DNA of 64,000 nt, taken from contig CAZKTA010000015.1 in NCBI GenBank assembly GCA_964555645.1, positions 10,015-74,014 of the forward strand, written 5' to 3'. The position numbers were made by a program, and so were the translations under genes. Of this stretch, positions 9,136 to 19,346 are shown piece by piece (position 1 is the first letter of the stretch; every line of letters starts with the position of its first letter). The notes below the pieces were generated by a model. That model had not been told where the DNA came from and did no database searches. It was given only the letters and a program-made list of their open reading frames with translations. This stretch comes from DTLC01 sp964555645. Lineage in GTDB: Bacteria > Verrucomicrobiota > Verrucomicrobiia > Limisphaerales > DTLC01.

Positions 9136-10470
9136 TCAACCGGTTGCTAATGCAGTTGTAGCCGCACTATTTGACGAACGGATTTCTCGAAACAACCGCG
9201 CGAAGGTTTCTCTCAATTGATCACGGGCCCGGTCCGCCTGTTCTTTCAACTTCGGTCGGACTGCATCTCGCTGCCGGTAAAGCTCAAGTATGCGCGTGAC
9301 TGCCTCAGATTCACCAATCCCGCGCGCATCCAACACCCAATCCCCCATTCCAACGGTTTCAAACACACCAACAAATTTCCGGCTATAAGCAATGCCTACA
9401 GTAGGGATACCTTGCGATAGGGCTGCGATACACGCATGCATGCGCGAACCTACGAAGAATTCGCACTGACCAATGACGCCTTTAAGCTGATGACAGTTGT
9501 AATCTCCAAAGACAACGCGCGTTCGCAGCTGTAGGTGTGGCGGCAGTGCGGCCCGAACGCGCCGGCATGCTTCTTGATCACTTTCTACGCTTTGAGCAGG
9601 AGCATACGTATGCGGGATCAACCATAGCTCTCCAGGATACTCCTCTAAAAGGGTTGCAGCCAGCCGGGGCAATAAGGCGCCATAGTCTAGCTTCAACCCA
9701 AACATGTTATCCCGCGTGTAACCGCCGTTGTACATGAGCCCATTGACGTTCAACCCGATCGGCGGCGTTCCCAACTTTGCGCCAGTCAAGACCGACAAGT
9801 TAAGTGGTGGGTCCGTCTCGAGCCGGCTTGGCACTTCTACCTCCAAGGCAAAGGCCACATCGGGGCTTAGCCAAACATACTTTGTTGGCCCCACGAGTTG
9901 TTGAGCCACCCACTGGCTTTCTCGATCTCGAGCCACGATCACTCGTGAACGCTTTAAAAGGTATTGCCCTAACCACCGCGTCCAGGCACGCTGGAATGGA
10001 CCGTAGGTTTGAGGGAATTGCACAAGCTCACCTTTGACCAGAATTACAGTCCAAGCCACCAAGAACCCCAGCAAAAACCGGCGCCACCCATATAGGTCGC
10101 TGAAACTATCTCCCCCACGGATGTCGCCGACCACATCCATTTCTCGCAGTGCAACAATCCAAGGGGTGTGCTGAGCCAGCCATTGGCGCACCCGGGCCAG
10201 AGGAAGCAAACGGTACAACAGACTTGCAAACAATATCCACGCCAGATGCTCCTTCATCCTAGCGCGTGGAGAGAGCCGGTGGTTAACTACGCGAACCTCC
10301 AAAGTCTGGTTTCCGATCTGGAACGGCAACCGGCCTGCCTCGTAATGCCCCACGAACAACACAACTTCCTGACACCCGCTACCGATGCAAAGTGATACCA
10401 GGGACGCGGCCAACGCTCTCACCCCGCGATTACCAGCGCTCACCGGAGTGCCGAGTATTCCCACCTTCAT
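9136..10470 (-). CDS. Polysaccharide pyruvyl transferase family protein
   Basis: 444 residues from the ATG at 10468-10470, nine codons inside the longest frame. It is chosen because it opens with MKVGILGTPVSAGNRG, the nucleotide-sugar-type Rossmann start of this family, and has AGGA four bases upstream. Later motifs are GDIRGGDSFSDLYG, VQFPQTYGPF, VIVARDRES, SPDVAFALE, LIPHTYAP and FFVGSRMHACIAALSQGIPTVGIAYS, a typical PS_pyruv_trans pattern. Members transfer pyruvate from phosphoenolpyruvate onto a sugar to form a ketal, adding negative charge. Some family members have other roles, so the reaction here is inferred from family and EPS context. Confidence 0.85.
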   Translation of the reverse strand: MKVGILGTPVSAGNRGVRALAASLVSLCIGSGCQEVVLFVGHYEAGRLPFQIGNQTLEVRVVNHRLSPRARMKEHLAWILFASLLYRLLPLARVRQWLAQHTPWIVALREMDVVGDIRGGDSFSDLYGWRRFLLGFLVAWTVILVKGELVQFPQTYGPFQRAWTRWLGQYLLKRSRVIVARDRESQWVAQQLVGPTKYVWLSPDVAFALEVEVPSRLETDPPLNLSVLTGAKLGTPPIGLNVNGLMYNGGYTRDNMFGLKLDYGALLPRLAATLLEEYPGELWLIPHTYAPAQSVESDQEACRRVRAALPPHLQLRTRVVFGDYNCHQLKGVIGQCEFFVGSRMHACIAALSQGIPTVGIAYSRKFVGVFETVGMGDWVLDARGIGESEAVTRILELYRQRDAVRPKLKEQADRARDQLRETFARLFREIRSSNSAATTALATG

Positions 10471-11815
10471 GTTGTCCTGCCTACCAGAAGAAGGCAACCG
10501 ACCACCAATGCGTTTCAGACAAAGTCATTTTCTCACCTTGTGTAGCCTCATTCTACCAATTCTAACTCGCCATACGCACGCGTGGTCAATCGAGTTAAGT
10601 CAACCTGCGTTCGCATCCAAAATCGTGCCTAGCACGTCATGACCAGCCGCCTCGCAAAACCGGAGCAATTCGTTCTTCTTGAAGAAGTGGTTTCAGCTAC
10701 AGATATTTCGCCATTCGGTCCGCCTGCCCAAGTCCGTTAGTTTCGGCCACTGGCAGAATTGCCACTCGGACACCGTTTCTTTCCCACAAGAACGGTCGCC
10801 CAGAGTCCTGCAGGTTTCCCAGAGGCGTCCCCCGTGGCAATGTAAACCCGCTGCCAAGCCGCTTTAGTACACCGTAACCCCGCTGTTCCGTGACCAATAA
10901 TGTTGTTGTTTGCGAGTCACAGCAATGCAATCCCAGCGCGCCGAAGCGCTTCTTACACACCAAGCAGGCACACTAAGGTTGGGGCCCGTTTTGCAGATCG
11001 GCGAAGGTCACTCAAGCAGGTGACTCTCAAGATCCGCCACCATCAGATCTGTCTTCCCAAACAACGTGAGCAGATTGTAATACCGCCTTTCTGCATTACC
11101 AATTCCGAGGTAAGACCGATTCGCTTTAATCAGACAAAGATCGGCATCTATCAACACCCCTGTCATTGCCTGTTACTTCATGGTTGAGCCACCCGGCGAT
11201 AAATACAACCACATTTCAACGCCAACCTTAGAATTCCCTCTGACGCCCCATGCCCTTATATCCCATTGGATGTGTTTGCGCTACTTTGCATCATAGTCAG
11301 CGATATAATCCCATTCCTACAAGCGCCTATCACACCCGTTGCTCCAGCCGGTTGTTTTCATTAGATCGGCGGTGTGATACGCCGCATGGCTCAAGTGTTC
11401 TGCTTCTCCGTCTTTTCCACCGTTTGATAAATCTCAGCCGATAAACACCTATAAGCTCTTAATCTGCCGGCGCAATCTGATGCGTCGGACTTGGACCCTT
11501 ATGTGCGTTTCAAGCGCAATCCTCTTGACCACGACGTGCCCGCTTCGCTGGGAGGGCAGGTCTAACCGATTGCATATGTATCCCAAATTCCGCTGTTGCC
11601 AGCCTTGACATATCACAGGTACCGGTTTGAACACCCCGAGAACACCAGCGAACCGGTCCCGGATGTTCCCACCCTTGGCCAGGATGATATCCTCGGCCGC
11701 GTTACGCTTACGCCGGCATCGTGGTTGGTTGGCACACAGGCCCTGGCCGAAGCCTCGCAGCGTTCGTTCTTTGGAGCCAGGTACGATCCCACTGCGATGA
11801 ATAGGGTTCCATCCA
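10471..11815 (-). other. Gene-free stretch with decayed coding remnants
   Basis: No intact gene is seen in about 1.3 kb. On the minus strand around 10600-10990 there are two protein-like pieces in different frames. One contains GRPFLWERNGVRVAILPV, and the other reads FKKNELLRFCEAAGHDVLG and ends in a stop. Together they look like the C-terminal half of one enzyme broken by a stop and a frameshift. The pattern loosely recalls NodB-type deacetylases, but this is weak. Around 11450-11835 overlapping frames are open on both strands with no recognisable motif. Confidence 0.35.
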
Positions 11816-12682
11816 TCAAGTGCTTGCAGCGTCATTGGGAACCTCCTCTAGCCTTGAGATGAGAGAGATGCGCCCCCAGCCCATCTGCGCCAACGCACCA
11901 GGGTAGAGAATCCGAAGCATACAGTAGGCCCAGGGATAAAGTCGGCAATAAGCGGCCACGCTCACAATCTTTGCCCCACGCTTTAGCTTGAAATCATTCA
12001 ATGAGGTTTTCCTAGATACGCCACCCAAATACAAAAATTTAACGCCTTCGGATTCTGTTGTGATGCAATACAATGTATGAACCAGCAGGTCGGAAACTCT
12101 ATGACTTAACGCGTCACTATGACAGAATGTTGGTCCCCCTATGGCTACATCTTGCACGCGGTATATACTATCCACGCCTACCAGACGTCCCTCACAAAAT
12201 GCTCCCAGAACCTTGACCTTGTCAGTAGAAAAGATGACTTCTGCCCATGAGGCAAAACGTTCTTTCCGCAACCTATCGGCCCTCCAATGATAACGGGTGC
12301 GCTGTTGGAAGGAGCAATATACTGGCCAGGCATGATCCACGAAATAACCGACGTTTGATATATCTCTCACTGCGAACCATTTCATTGCCCTCCGCACACC
12401 TTGTCGGAATTGCCTCGGACTATTCGCAAGCTCATATTCGCCCATCTGATCCCATATGATGAGCTGGATCGTCGAATTTGCAGCGCGCCAGTCCTCAACT
12501 GCATGCTGATAACCGCCCAGCCAGGAGGTCTTCGGTGCTCGTGCACGCCCGCGCTGGATTGTCGTAAACGGAAAGGCAGGGCGCCAAAAGCCAGGGCGCA
12601 CCTGCCGCCATCCTACACCTTCCACCTCCACAATGGTCGCACCCAGCCCACGTTCGAGTCTGTAGAACTTTTCTAACGTCAT
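11816..12682 (-). CDS. GNAT-fold protein, FemAB-like paralogue B
   Basis: About 288 residues from the ATG at 12680-12682. The frame extends 26 codons further upstream, but that part is hydrophilic and has no counterpart in the paralogue at 6125-6952. The shared blocks are an N-terminal MT-L-E-K-F with LGATIVEVEGVGWRQVRPGFWRP, a central FQQRTRYHWRADRLRKERF region and a late FKLKRGAKIVSVAAY strand. A FemAB/GNAT-type acyltransferase fold is inferred, and the donor and acceptor are unknown. It is isolated between two decayed stretches, so it may have been captured or left behind by rearrangement. No clear Shine-Dalgarno sequence precedes either start. Confidence 0.7.
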   Translation of the reverse strand: MTLEKFYRLERGLGATIVEVEGVGWRQVRPGFWRPAFPFTTIQRGRARAPKTSWLGGYQHAVEDWRAANSTIQLIIWDQMGEYELANSPRQFRQGVRRAMKWFAVRDISNVGYFVDHAWPVYCSFQQRTRYHWRADRLRKERFASWAEVIFSTDKVKVLGAFCEGRLVGVDSIYRVQDVAIGGPTFCHSDALSHRVSDLLVHTLYCITTESEGVKFLYLGGVSRKTSLNDFKLKRGAKIVSVAAYCRLYPWAYCMLRILYPGALAQMGWGRISLISRLEEVPNDAAST

Positions 12683-13563
12683 CGGTTCAAGATTGGCACC
12701 CCAATCGATCCCACGATCTTGTCCGTGTGTTTTCTCGGACTGTCCCTGGCCTGCCGGCATAATGTTCTATGTTTTACCCGAACAGCGTGACCTGGCAGCG
12801 CTTTGCATGGTGTATGATTTGACGCGGTTTCGCCCGCGGACGTGATCAACCTGCGACAGTCACCTGGAACGTTTCCCGGCGAATCTTAGGTGTAACCCGT
12901 GCTTGCGCTTACGATCCCAGGCCCTGACGCACTTTCCTTGTTTTGCCGTGCAACCGGCCCGTTATCTTCTAAGCGTAAAGCTCTTTTTTCCAAGTGCCGA
13001 ATCGGAATGCTGGCCGAGTTTCCTGTGTGCCCATCTGTCTGAGTGCCACACTGCTACAGCTGCCCAATCCGTTGCCGCAGGCTTAGCCCGACACCAAGCC
13101 GCAGCCTTATACCCACTCGAGGGCTCTCAATAACGACCGGCGACTCGGTTTTGTGCTTAGCATGTTTTAATCAATGTAGCAGCTTTCAGGTTTCGTGCTG
13201 CTTTATCTGCCCACGCCACCAAAGCCGACCAAGCTCAAAACGAGGCTCTGCTTGTAATACACCGCCGATGGCAGCTTTTGCAGACCAGAAAATCAACGTC
13301 ACAGAGGAAATGTCACGTCGGTGTTCACCTGTGATAGGTGATAAACTAGCCTCTCGAACATGCCGACCATTGGCAATACCGGCCTGTAAACCCGACCCAG
13401 TTTATATAAGTGTAGTTCCCACATCGCGACTCCAAAAGCTTTGCCGCATCCGTTTTCGGGTCCGCCAATTCACTACGTGCTCTGGGAAGCCTTTCACCCC
13501 GGTACAGTCAAACCCACTCGCCTGCCTGAGCCCATCGACCAAGTTCGCAGGCTGAGTGAGGTC
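12683..13563. other. Gene-free stretch of about 0.9 kb
   Basis: No supported gene on either strand. A 170-codon plus-strand frame (13043-13555) is rich in Cys, Ser, Arg and Pro and has no motif or plausible start signal, so it is treated as chance. No clear repeat or terminator was recognised. The stretch resembles the other decayed gaps in this part of the locus. Confidence 0.4.
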
Positions 13564-15072
13564 TCAGGTTGAACCGCATTGAGACGCCGACGAATGCCAA
13601 GGGCCGCCGCTCATACAATGCCGCAGCACCGCTTTATGATCACCTCTCCGGATTCCACTCCAGATTACACGGGCCTCGGCCCTCAGTTCAGGTTGTAAAC
13701 AAACAGTTATGATCCCAGCCGCTAAAGCCCCAAGGAACGCCAGCACGAGCGAGCTCCACGCTGGAGATTCTGCGAGCTTCACCCCCAGCAGACCACTCGC
13801 ACCGGCCGAGACGAGTATCCATAGCGTAGGACGAAGGGTCAGTTCCAACCGTAGACAATCTCTCTGCCATAGCCGCCATGCGCAAACCCAAATGGCCAGC
13901 AGTTCGCCTACCAACCCGCACGCGGCCAAAGTCCATAGAGGCCATCCCTGCGATGCAGCGACAAACGCCGGCACCAAAGAGGTTGCCCGGAACAAGTTGG
14001 CCACCAATTGGCTTTTGGAATCCCCCTTGGCAAGGTTTGCAACAGCCACCGCTATGCGCAACGAGCGAAATCCAGCGACTGCGGCCAACAATCCCATCAG
14101 CGTGCCTGCTCCTGCGTACTTAGGCCCGTACACAAAGCGCATGAGCGCCTCTGCACCTATCATCATGCCTGCGGTTGACGTCGCTGCATACAGACTCATT
14201 ACACCCATGGCCTGCCGATACCGACGAGCAAACGCTACAACGTCATCTTGGGCCCGCGCTACCACAGGGAAAGCTACCGAGTTGAAAATGCGGCCGACAA
14301 GAAATTGCGGCGCCATAACTAAGGTCACAGCCGCTGCATACGGCGCCAACTCGGTCATGTTATAAAATGTCGCTACCAGAAACTGGTCACCCTGTATGAT
14401 CCCAAACATTAAGAAGCCAGTCAGAATCAGCGGCCATCCAAAACGTATCATCCGGATGCCATACTCCCGGCGCCATGCCCATCGAAAAGCATTCTCCGCC
14501 CATAAGTGCGAGATGGCACAACCGAGAAATGCCTTGGCAAACAACAAAATCAGCACTGCCCGGTAGTCCCTCAGCCACGTTGCTATTGGCCAGGTTGCAA
14601 GCGTAATTATCAGCTGAGGCACGGCTTCTACAGCCGCAGCCGGACCAAACCGCAAGTGTCGCTCGAACCTCCGCACGTCCAAATGTTCCAGGCCTCGGAC
14701 GAGCACAACTCCAGCCAACATGGTTAAAGCCCATGCGTGATCGCGAATGCCAAACCAGTCGGCTAGCCACGGCGCCAACGCCACGATCAAAACTGCACTT
14801 GCCACCCCGGCAACTGTTTGTAAAGTGTGTCCTGTCGCGACAAAGTCTGGATTGTCACCCTCCTTGTCCTGCACCAAAAACCTGCCCACGCTTAGCTTGG
14901 CAGTGAATTCTAGGAGACTCATAACCATACCAAACGCAGCAGCTAACCCGAAGTCTGCTTTGCTCAAGACCCGGGCCAAAATCATGTTCCGGACAAAAGA
15001 CGCAATATAACCCGTGCCCTCAGCCAGAGTGATACACATGGTCCCGCAGACCACCTGTTTACGCAACGACAT
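13564..15072 (-). CDS. wzx: Wzx-like oligosaccharide flippase (MOP superfamily)
   Basis: 502 residues with about twelve hydrophobic segments spread over the whole length. The N-terminus (LAEGTGYIASFVRNMILARVLSKADFG) is the classic start of polysaccharide-biosynthesis flippases. Further on come LILTGFLMFGIIQGDQFLVATF and LVGRIFNSVAFPVVARAQDD, both typical of the RfbX/Wzx branch. It should flip undecaprenyl-diphosphate-linked repeat units across the inner membrane for Wzy-type polymerisation. It pairs functionally with the polymerase-like protein at 21104-22417 and the initiating transferase at 38517-39242. Substrate specificity cannot be read from sequence. About 220 bp separate it from the upstream acetyltransferase gene. 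Confidence 0.85.
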   Translation of the reverse strand: MSLRKQVVCGTMCITLAEGTGYIASFVRNMILARVLSKADFGLAAAFGMVMSLLEFTAKLSVGRFLVQDKEGDNPDFVATGHTLQTVAGVASAVLIVALAPWLADWFGIRDHAWALTMLAGVVLVRGLEHLDVRRFERHLRFGPAAAVEAVPQLIITLATWPIATWLRDYRAVLILLFAKAFLGCAISHLWAENAFRWAWRREYGIRMIRFGWPLILTGFLMFGIIQGDQFLVATFYNMTELAPYAAAVTLVMAPQFLVGRIFNSVAFPVVARAQDDVVAFARRYRQAMGVMSLYAATSTAGMMIGAEALMRFVYGPKYAGAGTLMGLLAAVAGFRSLRIAVAVANLAKGDSKSQLVANLFRATSLVPAFVAASQGWPLWTLAACGLVGELLAIWVCAWRLWQRDCLRLELTLRPTLWILVSAGASGLLGVKLAESPAWSSLVLAFLGALAAGIITVCLQPELRAEARVIWSGIRRGDHKAVLRHCMSGGPWHSSASQCGST

Positions 15073-15291
15073 TACAGTAACGCGACGCCAAAACCACCGC
15101 TACCGTTTTGGTGTGGACAAGTGCTGCCCATGCAAAACTACCCGAAACTCAGCTCTGCAGAAAACAACCACATCGACACTAGTAGATTACAATCGAGTGG
15201 TACTTCTCTCCTCACGATCTCACACTATGCTCCCGCAGCAGCCGGTGTACACTCGGCATAGGTCTTCAACTTCACGCTTCGCATTTGCGGT

Positions 15292-16050
15292 TTATGATGA
15301 ACCTATCGTCCGTGGGGGGAATGCATGGCAGAACTGTTGCAACCTTTGCCCATCCAAAGGTTGAGTAAAAAGCTCGACATGCTGAGCAAGCTTGTCCAGC
15401 GGCTCTAACCACCACTCCGAAGCTGCAACGGCTCGCTCCACATCCGGAGCAAACCGCTTACGGATGGGCTGGGCAGGATTACCTGCCACTACGGTAAAGG
15501 CAGGTACATCCTTTGTAACTACACTACCGGCTGCTATGATAGCGCCGTTCCCGATCTTCCGGCACTTGGGCAAAATGATGACCCCTGCCCCAATCCATAC
15601 ATCATTGCCGACCTCTAGAGGATTTGACTCTATGCCCGGTAACAGGTCTTCAGTAACCATACCCAAACGTCGCAGAAAGAAAATCGGATGTTGTGAAACA
15701 TGGCTGACCGGATGATTGCGCCGTAAAATCTTTACATTGCTCGCGATACTGCAAAACCTGCCAATGACCGTTCCCGGCGGCAGATGCCCGGGTTTCAATC
15801 CCGGACTATACGAGTACATTCCAAATTCTACGCCATGGTACATCCGGGCTACTCGTCGCCAAGCAGGTGAAAACATAATGCCGCCTTCCCATCTAAGCAT
15901 CACCGCCCGTAACAAAGGACGCAACGCTTCCCAACGATAGAGTGTTACACAGCAACTACCCACAAAGCTGGGTTTCATCGTCAATGCATACTGTCGAACT
16001 CGATTATTGGGGGGGAAAAATGCTCGACCATCCCAACGCACAGCTTCCAT
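15292..16050 (-). CDS. Hexapeptide-repeat (left-handed beta-helix) O-acetyltransferase
   Basis: 252 residues. From about residue 85 the sequence shows isoleucine-patch hexapeptides (GTVIGRFCSIASNVKILRRNHP, then GNDVWIGAGVIILPKCRKIGNGAIIAAGSVVTKDVPAFTVVAGNPAQPIRKRF). This C-terminal signature belongs to CatB/WcaF-type acetyltransferases, and the His in RRNHP is in the position of the catalytic His. It probably O- or N-acetylates a sugar of the exopolysaccharide using acetyl-CoA. The N-terminal about 80 residues are an extension of unclear function. A WEALRPLLRAVMLRW segment there could be an amphipathic helix. Cytoplasmic. Confidence 0.85.
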   Translation of the reverse strand: MEAVRWDGRAFFPPNNRVRQYALTMKPSFVGSCCVTLYRWEALRPLLRAVMLRWEGGIMFSPAWRRVARMYHGVEFGMYSYSPGLKPGHLPPGTVIGRFCSIASNVKILRRNHPVSHVSQHPIFFLRRLGMVTEDLLPGIESNPLEVGNDVWIGAGVIILPKCRKIGNGAIIAAGSVVTKDVPAFTVVAGNPAQPIRKRFAPDVERAVAASEWWLEPLDKLAQHVELFTQPLDGQRLQQFCHAFPPRTIGSS

Positions 16051-16159
16051 ATTCTCAGCTTGTTATCTAAATCCTTCGCTCAATCCGGCACTGACTTGTA
16101 CGCTTCGTATAACTTTATCCTACGCTGCCTCTACCTGTTCGCATGTCGTGTCTAGTGTT

Positions 16160-18034
16160 TCACTGTTGCCTGCGCAACCTGAACCAGCGTGCTGAGCCAT
16201 CCAATGGAACGACCACTTCCCAGCGCGTTCCGACAAGCCTGGGTTCTGTTCCAACGAGCGACCAAGGGCCATTAGGCTCGGGTGCAGACTCTAGTGCCCA
16301 CGTCCAAATAGACTCTGGCCAATGCAGACGTAATTTGCCGACTTCTAATAGACCGATCTCCAACGGTACCCGTTCTACGTACGGTAGCTCATAGGCTCCA
16401 ATTGTGGCGCCGCCGACCCCAGCGCGCAGAAGCTTCGAATCTGGGCGAAGGCGCAAACCGTCATCCGCAGTGAACGGCACGCCATCCGGTCCCAAGGGAT
16501 CTTCCATATTAACAAACCGTGGGTCACCGCCATTAAGCTCGATTGCCTCTGGCCATTCTTGCTTCGCGCCGAAGTCTGGTGGACTGCTAGCCACAAAGTT
16601 GCCACCCACTGTTGCCGTATTCAGGGAACCAGTAAACCGATACCACCCCACTTGCTCGGGTTTGACTTGGCCCGTGGCCTGTCCACAATCCACAAAAATA
16701 TTGTTCCGCACTACAGCATTGCTCGCGTAGTTATCAGAATGCACGATTACAGGGTGACGCTCCACTTGCACAGCTACATTCCCCTCCTTCGCCACTCGCA
16801 CAAAAGTATTTTGCTCGATAAACGTATTCGGCATAGCGACGCTCAGCCAACCAACATCCATAAACACATTGTGGCGAATGTAGAGGGGGCCACTAACTGT
16901 CGCGTTCAGTTTTTGCGCGTTAATCACACCAATCATCTTAAAAACCATGTTTTGGGTGAAATGGATGTTCTCGTATCGCACTGGCCAATTGTCGAATACG
17001 TCAGGAGACGGTTCGTAAACTCCCCATCCCAAGTTTCGGAACAGATTGCTGCGCACGACGTGGTTGGTTCCTGCCCAGAGTATCAAATCCCAACCGTTGT
17101 TGTTTTCGAACACGTTTCCTTCGACGACATGGTCCATACCTTGGATGAACATGTAGCGATATGACAAATTGCTAAGCGTGTTGCCACGAAACACGCATCC
17201 TCGGGTTCCACTGCTGAGTAAGATCCCGTAATTAGGGGAGCCGGTTATGTAGGCCGGTTTGGGACCGTCGTTCACAAGATTCGTCCCCTGAATTACCAAG
17301 ACGTGATCGGTAACGTCCGCAATCACAAAGGAGGTTTGATTGCTTACCGCGACATTTGTGCCTCGCATCACCTGGATTGTCAGGCCCGGTTCAAAGCCTG
17401 CCGCTAGAAAACCACCTGAAGGGCTTACAATTTGGTTTGGCGCGCGAAAGTTCATGTCATCGCGTTTAATGGCACGCCCGTCCCGGATCCGACACGACAG
17501 CAGCTCGAAGTAAGATCCGCCATTATTGACGCGTACGTAAGCCTCCAGGTTGGACGCGTGCGAATGGCCCACAATGTCGAATCCCCGCACCGTTACATAC
17601 GGATGATTAATGACCCAACCGCGCATGACAACCGTGCCCAAGGCCTCAAACACGATCCGGCGGTTTCCATCAGCGCCACCGCGCACCGTAGTTACGCGTT
17701 CGGGGTAAAAGCCGCTCAGCACGCGGACTGTATCTCCGGGGCCAGCCACAGAGACCGCCTTCTGTAAGGTTCGCCACGGGTTTTCTGCGGATCCGACGTT
17801 GGTATCGTTGCCCGTCGGACTGACATAGTAAACCGCCGCCGGCAGTTGACCTACTGCCAAAGCACATGTCAGAAACGCCCAGGACAACCATAAACGTAGC
17901 TGGTAGCCTGCCGGCGTATTTGTCCGCAGTGCAAACACTGTTCTTTGATGGAACAGGGTATTGCCGGTGTTTCTTTCCCCGCTGCCAGTGCTTGCCCCCA
18001 CGCCGGTGTTCGCAGGACGATCCTCTCGATGCAT
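16160..18034 (-). CDS. Secreted right-handed parallel beta-helix protein
   Basis: The frame is open back to 18280, but the start is probably one of the ATGs at 18049 or 18034, next to the stop of the upstream gene (18039). A GTG at 17938 would give a more compact signal peptide. A signal sequence (LRLWLSWAFLTCALAVGQLPAA) precedes YYVSPTGNDTNVGSAENPWRTLQKAV, the usual opening of pectate-lyase-like beta-helix proteins. Many Asn-rich turns follow (VVEGNVFENNNG, VVRSNLFRN, VVRNNIFVD). The C-terminus ends with a beta-rich domain terminating in WFRLRRQQ. It is likely an exported polysaccharide-binding, lyase or epimerase-like protein. No catalytic residues are assigned. Confidence 0.8.
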   Translation of the reverse strand: MHREDRPANTGVGASTGSGERNTGNTLFHQRTVFALRTNTPAGYQLRLWLSWAFLTCALAVGQLPAAVYYVSPTGNDTNVGSAENPWRTLQKAVSVAGPGDTVRVLSGFYPERVTTVRGGADGNRRIVFEALGTVVMRGWVINHPYVTVRGFDIVGHSHASNLEAYVRVNNGGSYFELLSCRIRDGRAIKRDDMNFRAPNQIVSPSGGFLAAGFEPGLTIQVMRGTNVAVSNQTSFVIADVTDHVLVIQGTNLVNDGPKPAYITGSPNYGILLSSGTRGCVFRGNTLSNLSYRYMFIQGMDHVVEGNVFENNNGWDLILWAGTNHVVRSNLFRNLGWGVYEPSPDVFDNWPVRYENIHFTQNMVFKMIGVINAQKLNATVSGPLYIRHNVFMDVGWLSVAMPNTFIEQNTFVRVAKEGNVAVQVERHPVIVHSDNYASNAVVRNNIFVDCGQATGQVKPEQVGWYRFTGSLNTATVGGNFVASSPPDFGAKQEWPEAIELNGGDPRFVNMEDPLGPDGVPFTADDGLRLRPDSKLLRAGVGGATIGAYELPYVERVPLEIGLLEVGKLRLHWPESIWTWALESAPEPNGPWSLVGTEPRLVGTRWEVVVPLDGSARWFRLRRQQ

Positions 18035-18038
18035 CCGC

Positions 18039-19346
18039 TCAATAGTCATATGCAAGCCAAATTTTCCATTGGGGACGCTTCCAGCGATCTGGCAGCCGCG
18101 GTTGGATTCGCCGGTACCATAATTTGTGGTAACCGATACGCAGGCAGCTCTGGACGCACAAAGCGCAGAGTCGGCGAAGAACTGCCCCGGAGCCGTAAGC
18201 GGTAGCATGGTACTTCCATACCGGATGTTCCCGAGCACCCAATCGAAGCTTATAGACATAGTGGCCCAACCCTCCTTCAACCCAACGCCGACCTTCCCGC
18301 ATTGCTTCTGTCAGGAGAAAAAAAAGCCCACTAGGACCTAGACTGAACCGATCCCACCGAGGATCTACTGCACGTGCTGGCAGTTCCCAAAACCATCGGT
18401 CACCCCAGGCAAAGGCGTACTGCCCACAAATCAGCTTTTCTGCTGCCCACACCTCAAGAATTCGTACCCTGCCATGGTATGCCTGTGCCTGAACTAACGC
18501 TTCGTTGTACTCTCGGCCGCGCGGCCATGCGTTAAAATGGCCTGTTAGGCCCTCAGCTCTCCACTGTAGCGTGTGCAGTTCGACGAACCGATGATAAGCC
18601 TCTTGCAACTCTGGCCCTGGCTTTTGGATGGTGACTAGTCGAACCGGATATTCTTTCTTCAGCATGCGGAACTCATACTTGCGCCGAGCCTTTTGTGCAT
18701 TAGGCCCAAGGCGGGCGAGGTAATCTTCGGGATTCGTGGTAAGTTCAAACAAGCTATGCACCCCACTGACTTTGCGTGACCAACGTACCGCACACGGCAT
18801 AGACTCAGCCTCGGGTTCCCAGCTACCCCACGCAGCGTGTGCGCCAGAGACTGGACCGATGCTAATCACGTCAACGCCTTGATTCACCAAGTGATGCGCT
18901 ACCATACCCAGGCACAACCGCAAAGCCTCTGGCCGAAATGGCGGATCAAACACTTTAGGAGGAATATTTGCTCCAACCAGCCTCGCAACAGTCACGTGCA
19001 AAGGCCGCAAGCCGATGCGCTGCACGTATAGCGGCAGCAAGCCAACAATCTCGCCATCCTTGCGGAACCAGAACAACCTAAGATCGCACCCTTGACCGTT
19101 AAACTTGTACCACGTCTGTAACCAGTCCCACGTCATGTACACAGACCCACCCAGTTTTTCCACTGCCCCGTCCCATTCCAGTTGGCTCATGGGTAGTTCA
19201 TTAAACTGCGCTGCGACGCCCCATTCCAACTTTGGATCCCCTGAGATACATGAGCTACCGAAAGGCCTGATTGCAGCTTGCTCACCTGGAATGGTTTTTT
19301 TCACAGTTGTTGTGGCTGCTGCGAATCTGCGTGATCTAATCTCCAT
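18039..19346 (-). CDS. BcsL/CelD-type GNAT acyltransferase (Acetyltransf_6)
   Basis: 435 residues. The N-terminal half has the BcsL/CelD pattern VYMTWDWLQTWYKF, then LRLFWFRKDGEIVGLLPLYV. The central LGPNAQKARRKYEFRMLKKEYPV matches the conserved basic helix of this group. The C-terminal GNAT half has HTLQWRAEG, LICGQYAFAWGDRWFWE and WVEGGLGHYVYKLRLGA. Members are found in cellulose and other exopolysaccharide loci and are thought to transfer acyl groups to polymer or precursors. The first about 50 residues are an unaligned basic extension, so the start (ATG 19344-19346) may be too early. The stop overlaps the start region of the downstream beta-helix gene, suggesting coupling. Confidence 0.8.
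   Translation of the reverse strand: MEIRSRRFAAATTTVKKTIPGEQAAIRPFGSSCISGDPKLEWGVAAQFNELPMSQLEWDGAVEKLGGSVYMTWDWLQTWYKFNGQGCDLRLFWFRKDGEIVGLLPLYVQRIGLRPLHVTVARLVGANIPPKVFDPPFRPEALRLCLGMVAHHLVNQGVDVISIGPVSGAHAAWGSWEPEAESMPCAVRWSRKVSGVHSLFELTTNPEDYLARLGPNAQKARRKYEFRMLKKEYPVRLVTIQKPGPELQEAYHRFVELHTLQWRAEGLTGHFNAWPRGREYNEALVQAQAYHGRVRILEVWAAEKLICGQYAFAWGDRWFWELPARAVDPRWDRFSLGPSGLFFLLTEAMREGRRWVEGGLGHYVYKLRLGAREHPVWKYHATAYGSGAVLRRLCALCVQSCLRIGYHKLWYRRIQPRLPDRWKRPQWKIWLAYDY

Noticed and set aside
11449..11835. 128-codon minus-strand frame before the GNAT paralogue
   Set aside because: Overlapping frames on both strands are equally open and none shows a motif or a family-like pattern.
13043..13555. 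170-codon plus-strand frame in a gene-free gap
   Set aside because: Cys/Ser/Arg-rich, no start signal, no motif; treated as chance opening.
13709..14365. 218-codon plus-strand frame
   Set aside because: Antisense to the Wzx-like flippase, Ala/Thr/Arg-rich as expected for the reverse of a hydrophobic protein.
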